Shown: one piece after another, positions 31,622 to 37,756 of the stretch | Layout of the letters: every line of letters starts with the position of its first letter | Position numbering within the stretch: position 1 is the stretch's first letter | Source: CAMPJM01 sp964440915 | GTDB lineage: Bacteria; Bacteroidota; Bacteroidia; Cytophagales; Cyclobacteriaceae | Assembly (NCBI GenBank): GCA_964440915.1 | Contig: CAYTTV010000034.1 | Span: 1-37,756, forward strand | Direction of reading: 5' to 3' | DNA length: 37,756 bases | Notes under the pieces: model-generated | What the model was told of the DNA's origin: nothing | What the model saw: the letters and a program-made list of their open reading frames with translations, nothing else | The model's database searches: none | Translations under genes and position numbers: made by a program

Positions 31622-34489
31622 TTAAAACAATTCATTCTGTGCAGGCACATTGTATTGAAGCGGTGCTGTATTTTCTGTTTCAGGTAGGCCAAAATAGAAA
31701 TACAATGTTCTTTTAATAGGGCCGTCCACCTTGTTCAGTTCACCTTCGGGTCCAAGGTCTTTTGTATTACTGCTAATTCTCAAGGCTAGCTTTGTGCCTA
31801 ATGGAGGGATATTGTCCAAAAAAGAAATGTTGCCAACAGGCAGGTCAGGATGCGGCTTTATCCCTGACAAGCCATAAAAATCTAGCCTTCGAACGAATAG
31901 ATCATCTTCTTTGGTCGCTACTAGAAACTTCCCTTGGGCAGTATTGAATTCCATCCATGTGATGTCTGCAAAATACCCTTTAAATTCTGGGTAAATCCAA
32001 GGAGCACTTCCTGTATGCGTATCGTTGTACAGATTTTCCCATACATTATGCGATAATCCTTGCGTCCTATTTTTCCATACGCGGTAAGGTCCTTTGCCAA
32101 GCCATTTTGCTCCGATTACAAAGTTGTCTGGATAGGTAAAGCTAATCCCTGTAAAAGGATGTTCGCCAATTAAGGCGTACTCATATTCGAGACTCAACCA
32201 GCCATTTCCATGCATAATCCATTTGGCATAGCGCATGTCACCCTCATAGCCGACCTCCACTACTTGTGTCTTCCCTTCCTTGTAGTGCTTTATGCCCGAG
32301 AGTTTTGCATCCCCCCCTACCAGCACCGGACCATTTCCGAAATCAAGAGAATAGCTCGTCTTATTTTGAAGTGCTACTATAGTACCGTCTTTTTTGCTGA
32401 GTACGACTGTGATATCCCCGCCACTCAAGGCAATGGTAGAGTCCGTTTCTTCAAGTTCTGCAACAGCATCTGTCTCCAACTGAACAATTCCATCCAACAA
32501 GGCTTCATTATTTTTAATGTTCCATGTCCAGGTATAGATCAAAGCCTCGTGTTGATCATAAGCAGAAAGCTGTAGTAGGTCATGATCCTTCCAATCCGAT
32601 GGTAAGTTGAGCTGTAAGCTACCCGTTTCACCAGGAGCCACTGACGGCCCTACACCTCTACCCTTTTTCATCACCTTGTTGCCCGCAAACAATTCTCCTG
32701 GCTTTCTGTAGTTGACAAGCTCCCATTGAAAAGAACACTCACTTAAATTGGTGAAATGATACCTGTTCTCCACCGCTATTCTTCCATTAAAGGATTCTGG
32801 CAGTTTTTTCATAGTAATTTTAACGGGTGAAAATATTTCCCGTATCGCATAAAAGCTTCCCTCCTTCTGTCGATGAGGCCCAACAACGCCGTCTGGGGCA
32901 TTCACACGATTCACATCGATTACGCCATTGAAATCGGTGCGAACCACGCCTTCATCAACCAACGCCCAAAGGAACCCACCTCCAGACCGTTCGGCATTCC
33001 AGTGCAGCTCCCAGAAATCTGCTAGAGAGGTACCTCCTCCCCCATCATCTTGCGAGTGCAAAAATTCGGTAGTCATGTAAATAAGCGAGTCACTTAATAT
33101 CTGCTGACTGCTGTAATAGTTCTCGTAGTGATTGCAGTCAATGCCATTAAAAGCATTGCCTGGCCGGTGATGTCCGTGTATTACAGGCCGATTAGAGTGA
33201 TCATATTTGGCATACTCATCCACCAAATCAAAGTTGTGCCCGCCTTCATTACCATTGCTCCAAAAAATAACAGAAGGGTGGTTCGCATCCCGTTTCACCA
33301 ACTCCCGTACCAGTGGCTTACCTGCTTTTGTACTGTAAGCAGTCTGCCAACCAGCCAGCTCGTCCAGCACATACAGGCCCAAAGAGTCGCAGTACTCAAG
33401 GAAGCTCTTGTCTGGCGGATAGTGGGAACACCTCACGGCGTTCATATTCATTTCTTTCATCAACTGAACATCCTTCAAATCAATGGCGGGACTTACCGTA
33501 CGGCCGGTTTCTGGCCACCATACATGCCTGTTTATACCTTTCATCTTAATTTGTTGCCCATTCAGGTATATCCCATCTCCTCTTCTTATCTCAATAGTCC
33601 GAAAACCGAATCTATCGGTAGATTCATATAGCTTATTTTTTTCGGCTTGGATAGCGGTGACTACACGATAGAGGTGAGGCGTTTCCGCTGACCATAATAA
33701 AGGATCATTAACCGTAGTTTTTAAATTCACCAAGGTGTCATTTTTCTGTACGGTAGCTTGAGCCGTACCCACTATTTTACCTTCTGCATCCATAATTGTG
33801 GCATGCACTTCCCGCTTTGCTTTAGGGTTTTTTAAGTAGACATTCATAGAGAATGAGCCATCAGCTTTTGCATCTATAGAAGTATAATCTATGTGTTCTT
33901 GTGGATAGGCCTCTAAATATACGGGACGGAAAATCCCACCAAAAATCCAGTAATCTGCCAAGCGTTCTGCATTATTTACCGATTTGTCCGACGACATTTT
34001 GGAAACTGTTACTTCCAATAAGTTGTCTTTGCCAAAATCGATCTTATCGCTAATATTATATTTGAACCTATAAAATGCCCCTTGGTGTATAGGCCCAGCT
34101 AGTTTCCCATTAATCTTCACCTCGGTATCTGTCATGGAACCTTCGAAGACTATATACACTGCCTTATTCTTCCATTTATCAGGCACAGTAAACTGGTGCT
34201 TATATATACCTTTCTCGTCGGCAAACCGGAAATTCTTGCCGTAAGTCACATAATCGCGACCGTAGTTGTAGGTGCCAAAACCTTGCTGCTCCCAACAAGA
34301 AGGGACTTGAATGGTAGTCCAATACCCACTATTTCGGCCACCAGTGCAGTAAAAATCCCATGCAACCGTGTTTTCATTGTCTGTGCCCGACAAGTATTGC
34401 ACCTCCTTTAAATTGGAGTCTTGTGAAAAACCTACTCCAGAGATGAGAATAAACAGGAAACCGGCTATGCAAAGCTTTTTTGAAATCAT
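31622..34489 (-). CDS. GH2 beta-galactosidase (LacZ-like)
   Basis: This 955-residue exported enzyme has a type I signal ending near VGFSQ (residue 23). The domain order is LacZ-like: sugar-binding jelly roll (about 30-195, with VPSCWEQQGFGTYNYG), Ig-like domain (about 200-305), TIM barrel (about 305-590), a second Ig-like domain, then a C-terminal beta-galactosidase small-chain domain (about 695-945). The acid/base is Glu415 in WSNGNEGG and the nucleophile is Glu475 in MTTEFLHSQ. The GINRH motif near residue 320 is conserved. In rhamnogalacturonan-I PULs such enzymes remove beta-galactosyl side chains. It is a monocistronic leftward gene with its own operator at 34647-34661 and terminator at 31492-31544. 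Confidence 0.9.
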   Translation of the reverse strand: MISKKLCIAGFLFILISGVGFSQDSNLKEVQYLSGTDNENTVAWDFYCTGGRNSGYWTTIQVPSCWEQQGFGTYNYGRDYVTYGKNFRFADEKGIYKHQFTVPDKWKNKAVYIVFEGSMTDTEVKINGKLAGPIHQGAFYRFKYNISDKIDFGKDNLLEVTVSKMSSDKSVNNAERLADYWIFGGIFRPVYLEAYPQEHIDYTSIDAKADGSFSMNVYLKNPKAKREVHATIMDAEGKIVGTAQATVQKNDTLVNLKTTVNDPLLWSAETPHLYRVVTAIQAEKNKLYESTDRFGFRTIEIRRGDGIYLNGQQIKMKGINRHVWWPETGRTVSPAIDLKDVQLMKEMNMNAVRCSHYPPDKSFLEYCDSLGLYVLDELAGWQTAYSTKAGKPLVRELVKRDANHPSVIFWSNGNEGGHNFDLVDEYAKYDHSNRPVIHGHHRPGNAFNGIDCNHYENYYSSQQILSDSLIYMTTEFLHSQDDGGGGTSLADFWELHWNAERSGGGFLWALVDEGVVRTDFNGVIDVNRVNAPDGVVGPHRQKEGSFYAIREIFSPVKITMKKLPESFNGRIAVENRYHFTNLSECSFQWELVNYRKPGELFAGNKVMKKGRGVGPSVAPGETGSLQLNLPSDWKDHDLLQLSAYDQHEALIYTWTWNIKNNEALLDGIVQLETDAVAELEETDSTIALSGGDITVVLSKKDGTIVALQNKTSYSLDFGNGPVLVGGDAKLSGIKHYKEGKTQVVEVGYEGDMRYAKWIMHGNGWLSLEYEYALIGEHPFTGISFTYPDNFVIGAKWLGKGPYRVWKNRTQGLSHNVWENLYNDTHTGSAPWIYPEFKGYFADITWMEFNTAQGKFLVATKEDDLFVRRLDFYGLSGIKPHPDLPVGNISFLDNIPPLGTKLALRISSNTKDLGPEGELNKVDGPIKRTLYFYFGLPETENTAPLQYNVPAQNELF

Positions 34490-34616
34490 AATCGCTCTTT
34501 TCTGATATGAGTTTAGATAAACAATGGATGTTAAAAGACAATTTAAAAGCTTAAATCCTCATTGATGCCATCACCTTGTAAGGATCGCTAGCCTCCCAAA
34601 TCTGTCCTAAAGGATT

Positions 34617-34661
34617 GAAATTTCTCCTTTTTTTCCTACACTACTGTCCTGCCGTATCCCG
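34617..34661 (-). promoter_or_regulatory. PUL operator/promoter, GH2
   Basis: On the minus strand this reads CGGGATACGGCAGGACAG (core 34661-34647), then 22 bp, then GAAATTTC (34624-34617), the weakest -7 match with four of six fixed positions. It lies 158 bp upstream of the GH2 start. It is divergent from the PL11 operator within the 482-bp gap 34490-34971, where no other feature was seen. Confidence 0.65.
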
Positions 34662-34867
34662 TTGCCGTGTCGGGGTGACCCCCCAGAAAGTAAAGGAAAA
34701 TGATTGAATGATAGAACAGGTCTTTTTGGTTTGCTCATTCTTCCCATGTAAATGCCTTTTCCCAAAATCAAGAATCACACCTTAAAATTTAAAATTATTC
34801 TCACGGTCGTTCATCGCTATATCAATCCATCTGTACACTAACAATCAGCTCATTGATACTTTCAATA

Positions 34868-34912
34868 CGGGACAGCACAGGATGGCATATTGAACAAAAC
34901 TCTCAATATTGG
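34868..34912 (+). promoter_or_regulatory. PUL operator/promoter, PL11
   Basis: On the plus strand this reads CGGGACAGCACAGGATGG (core 34868-34882), then 22 bp, then AATATTGG (34905-34912), which matches four of six fixed -7 positions. It lies 90 bp upstream of the lyase start. An inverted pair TATTGA/TCAATA lies within the 22-bp spacer region. Confidence 0.68.
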
Positions 34913-34971
34913 GCATGTTGCAGCCCATATTTAATTAATGGCTGACCTAATGGCTAAATCATTCCTATTTT

Positions 34972-37110
34972 ATGAAAAAGAATTTTTACAAATTTAACGC
35001 AGCCTGTTTATTGTTTGTATTCTTTATAACAGTCCCTGCCTTTACCTATGGTCAATCTGAGAATTTAGGTAGAGGTGTTGTCGCTATTCGGGATACCAAT
35101 TCCCCCAATAAAGTTTTTATTAGTTGGCGGATGCTCAAAACTGATCCTATCGATATCGCCTTCAACGTATACCGTGAGGATATAAAAATAAATGCATCTC
35201 CTATAGTTTATACCAATATTACCGATGCCAACTTCGCTCATAGCGTTTATACCGTCAAGCCCATTATCGATGGTGTGGAACAAGAGGGCGAAAGTACACA
35301 AGCTTGGGATCAGCCTTTTTTCACAATTCCTCTACAGGTGCCTGAGGGAGGCACTACGCCAACAGGAGAAAACTATACCTATAGTCCTAATGACTGTAGC
35401 GTGGGTGATCTGGACGGTGACGGGGAATATGAGATCATCGTAAAATGGGACCCTTCTAACGCAAAGGACAACTCTCAGGGAGGTTATACAGGCAATGTTT
35501 ATCTCGATGCCTATAAATTGGATGGCACTCACTTATGGCGGATAGATTTAGGTAAGAACATACGAGCAGGGGCACACTATACGCAATTTATTGTATATGA
35601 TTTGGATGGTGATGGCAAGGCAGAAGTAGCTTGTAAAACAGCAGATGGCACGATTGATGGGATAGGCATTCCTATTGGAGATACAGAAGCTGACTATCGA
35701 AATGGAGAGGGATGGATTCTCGCAGGACCTGAATTTTTGACCATTTTCAATGGGGAAACAGGTGCAGCCATGGCCACAACCGACTACATTCCTGCCAGAC
35801 ATCCTTCTACGCAGTCCCCTACCTCTGCACAGCTCGATGAAGTCTGGGGAGATGGCTATGGCAATCGGGTAGACCGTTTTCTAGCAGGTGTGGGCTATTT
35901 TGATGGTGAAAAGCCCAGCCTGCTGATGGCACGAGGCTATTACACCAGGTCTGCGCTTGTGGCTTGGGATTGGCGCAATGGAGCACTTACACAGCGATGG
36001 GTATTTGATGCTGACAGAAATGATAAATATGCGGGTCAAGGCAATCACAGCTTGACAATAGGGGACATTGATGGCGATGGAAAAGATGAAATCGTGTACG
36101 GCTCCATGACCATAGACGATGATGGCACAGGACTATACTCAACAGGTTTTGGGCATGGCGATGCCCTGCACATGAGCGATATGGATCCCGATAGGCCGGG
36201 ACTGGAAGTATGGGCTTGTCACGAGAGTGAAAGTGCTTACGATGGCATGGGCCTGAGCTTTAGGGATGCTTTAACCGGTGAACGACTTTGGGGTGTTCCT
36301 ACGACAGGTGATATTGGCAGGGCTATGGCGGCGGATATCGACCCTAGACATAAAGGTTATGAGCTATGGGGTGCCAAAGGAGGGCTTTATAATGTGAAAG
36401 GAGAAAAGATATCAGACAATAAACCAAGCATGAATTTTGGCATATGGTGGGACGGCGACTTGCAGCGTGAGTTGCTCGATGGTGACAAAATAGACAAATG
36501 GGTCTATACTAATGGTTCATCGACCAGACTGCTTACTGCCGGAAATTATGGTGCTGTCAGCAACAATAGCACAAAAGCCACTCCTGCCTTGAGTGCAGAC
36601 ATTTTGGGAGATTGGCGAGAAGAGGTCATTTTCAGGCATACCGACAATGACAAATTGCTCATATTCTCCACGACTATTCCCACTACCCACAGGATGTATA
36701 CCCTTATGCAAAACCGACAATATAGAACAGCCATTGCTTGGCAAAATGTGGGTTACAATCAACCCCCACATCCCAGCTTTTATTTGGGAGAAGACATGGA
36801 CATAGCAGCAGTTGGAGGTATACCTGAAGAAGAAGATGATGATGATGACGAAGAGGGTCCTGTAACAGGCTTCTTGGAGGCTCCAAAAGTACCTCAATTC
36901 AATCTATATCCTAATCCTTCAAAGAATGGTTTTCATTTGGATATAAAAGATAACTTCAACTATATCATCCATGACCATTGGGGAAGGGTGGTAGAGAAAG
37001 GCGATGGGAGGGATCAAGTGACAATAGGACAATCTCTTGTATCAGGCATGTATGTGCTTAAAGCCAACACGCTGCGCGAAACCATCACAGTGAAAATAAT
37101 CAAGAAATGA
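34972..37110 (+). CDS. PL11 rhamnogalacturonan lyase with T9SS type-A sorting domain
   Basis: This 712-residue secreted lyase is predicted to cut rhamnogalacturonan-I by beta-elimination at Rha-GalA linkages. The signal peptide ends near FTYGQ (residue 28). Early residues, LGRGVVAIRDTNSPNKVFIS followed by WRML, form the conserved PL11 opening. An eight-bladed propeller follows with calcium-binding DxDxDG loops (SVGDLDGDGEYEIIVKWDP, VYDLDGDGKAEVACKTADG, IGDIDGDGKDEIVYG) and the family segments GNHSLTIGD, SADILGDWREEVIF and QPPHPSFYLG. An acidic linker EEEDDDDDEE (619-628) joins a T9SS type-A tail beginning FNLYPNPSKNG (about 641-712). It is a single gene on the rightward strand with its operator at 34868-34882. 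It supplies the unsaturated products used by the GH105 enzyme. Confidence 0.93.
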   Translation: MKKNFYKFNAACLLFVFFITVPAFTYGQSENLGRGVVAIRDTNSPNKVFISWRMLKTDPIDIAFNVYREDIKINASPIVYTNITDANFAHSVYTVKPIIDGVEQEGESTQAWDQPFFTIPLQVPEGGTTPTGENYTYSPNDCSVGDLDGDGEYEIIVKWDPSNAKDNSQGGYTGNVYLDAYKLDGTHLWRIDLGKNIRAGAHYTQFIVYDLDGDGKAEVACKTADGTIDGIGIPIGDTEADYRNGEGWILAGPEFLTIFNGETGAAMATTDYIPARHPSTQSPTSAQLDEVWGDGYGNRVDRFLAGVGYFDGEKPSLLMARGYYTRSALVAWDWRNGALTQRWVFDADRNDKYAGQGNHSLTIGDIDGDGKDEIVYGSMTIDDDGTGLYSTGFGHGDALHMSDMDPDRPGLEVWACHESESAYDGMGLSFRDALTGERLWGVPTTGDIGRAMAADIDPRHKGYELWGAKGGLYNVKGEKISDNKPSMNFGIWWDGDLQRELLDGDKIDKWVYTNGSSTRLLTAGNYGAVSNNSTKATPALSADILGDWREEVIFRHTDNDKLLIFSTTIPTTHRMYTLMQNRQYRTAIAWQNVGYNQPPHPSFYLGEDMDIAAVGGIPEEEDDDDDEEGPVTGFLEAPKVPQFNLYPNPSKNGFHLDIKDNFNYIIHDHWGRVVEKGDGRDQVTIGQSLVSGMYVLKANTLRETITVKIIKK

Positions 37111-37310
37111 ATTACGGCGCAACGGTAGCCATTCTTCCTGATTATCCAACAAGCTCCTAGCGGGGCAATAGGGTGACGGACGGAGGGTTTCCCTCTAGGT
37201 TATTCGTATTGAAGCAAGCCTTTCAAGCTTCTTGGTTTCCCAACTCAAACTTAACATGGCAGTCTTAGGAAGTAACTAAATTCCCATTCTCAATAACCTG
37301 TTTATTCAGT

Positions 37311-37577
37311 TTGGCACTTGCCTGCTATCAATGGCTCACTATCTTAAATCTGCTGTCTGAGATTTGGGGTCCGAGACATACCGCGGGTGTATGAAACTTA
37401 ATGTTTAATTCGTGGAGGACGGGATATTTACCCCTCAAAACCCCGTAAATTCCAATGACGACCTTTCTCGTACATTGGTAGTTTTTCCATGCGTACCTGC
37501 CCATTTTTCTGGTATAACAACCACTAACTTACGCTGGCAAAACGGGGTGGTTTGTACTTGCCTGCTCTCAATTGCCC
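37311..37577. repeat. Short imperfect direct repeat, 240-bp period
   Basis: TTGGCACTTGCCTGCTATCA (from 37311) recurs as TTTGTACTTGCCTGCTCTCA (from 37551), offset by exactly 240 bp. Both copies are followed later by ATCTTAAATCT-type sequence. It may be a degenerate intergenic repeat family; its significance is uncertain. Confidence 0.4.
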
Positions 37578-37701
37578 CTGCTACTCTTATATGTGGTACT
37601 TAAAGTCTTGTGTCTACCTCCTGTCTGGTATCTTAAATCTTAAATCTCAATTCCCTCATCGGTGCATTAATACGTTGGAACATTAAAGAACGATTAGAGG
37701 A

Positions 37702-37736
37702 AAATAAAAGGAGCAGGAAGATGACTTCCTGCTCCT
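37702..37736 (-). terminator. Strong terminator for a gene right of the window
   Basis: AGGAGCAGGAAG (37709-37720) pairs perfectly over 12 bp with CTTCCTGCTCCT (37725-37736) around an ATGA loop. On the minus strand the stem runs into TTTATTTT. This predicts a leftward gene ending just past the right edge. Confidence 0.85.
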
Positions 37737-37756
37737 AATAAAACAACAACTATTAA

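Larger units (their letters stand above)
37111..37756. other. Non-coding right end
   Basis: I see no convincing gene in these 646 bases. They hold a weak GAGGG/CCCTC hairpin at 37183-37195 and a dyad at 37209-37232 (TTGAAGC ... GCTTCTT) that recalls the unit of the left-end tandem array. An imperfect duplicated segment and a terminator for a gene beyond the right edge are listed separately. Confidence 0.6.

Noticed and set aside
3800..34912. Shared motif as an ECF sigma-factor promoter
   Set aside because: The direct repeat with 10-bp phasing plus a TAnnTTTG-like box fits activator plus housekeeping sigma better, and neither SusC carries the STN domain expected of anti-sigma-coupled systems. 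It cannot be excluded without data.
37412..37603. 63-codon rightward open frame in the right-end gap
   Set aside because: It has no recognisable domain or coding-like composition, and overlaps the imperfect duplicated segment; likely chance.

Overview
The window comes from a Bacteroidota genome. It shows TonB-dependent SusC/SusD pairs, lipoproteins with Bacteroidetes-type lipoboxes, PorP/SprF and type IX secretion (T9SS) C-terminal sorting domains of both type A and type B, and AT-rich leaders without Shine-Dalgarno sequences. A gliding or marine-type Cytophagales/Flavobacteriia relative is plausible, but no rRNA or marker gene in the window allows closer placement. No tRNA, rRNA, CRISPR array, IS element or transcriptional regulator was found.

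The window is one large polysaccharide utilisation locus (PUL), and the enzyme set points to rhamnogalacturonan-I (pectin) as the substrate. From left to right: a 47-bp tandem-repeat tract (1-300); a leftward pair encoding a six-hairpin-glycosidase-like lipoprotein and a GH43/GH117-like beta-propeller (370-3726); a rightward pair of CE12-type acetylesterases (4070-6328); a leftward nine-gene operon (27022-6585); then GH105, a right-handed beta-helix/ricin-type protein and a GH2 beta-galactosidase, all leftward; and finally a rightward PL11 rhamnogalacturonan lyase (34972-37110). The nine-gene operon reads FAS1 lipoprotein, SusC, SusD, FAS1, FAS1, SusC, SusD, a double beta-propeller/Ig-like protein with a T9SS type-B tail, and PorP/SprF.

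Inferred pathway: the CE12 esterases deacetylate the polymer. The T9SS-exported PL11 lyase cuts the backbone at the cell surface, and the beta-helix/ricin protein may bind or cut it too. FAS1 and SusD lipoproteins capture oligosaccharides and the two SusC channels import them. GH105 removes the unsaturated galacturonyl end and GH2 removes beta-galactose. An alpha-L-rhamnosidase and the regulator must lie elsewhere.

The most notable observation is a shared promoter architecture. Each of the seven inferred transcription units is preceded by CNGGAYA-N3-CAGGAYR (two half-sites exactly 10 bp apart, always in the same orientation to the gene), followed after exactly 22 bp by an octamer resembling the Bacteroidetes -7 box TAnnTTTG. 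This looks like the operator of a dedicated pectin regulon. Other points worth a second look are a perfect 1,019-bp in-frame direct repeat encoding two identical seven-bladed propellers, the fusion of Sus uptake genes with a SprB/SprF-like T9SS pair in one operon, and a decayed fragment resembling a GH115 C-terminus between the beta-helix and GH105 genes.
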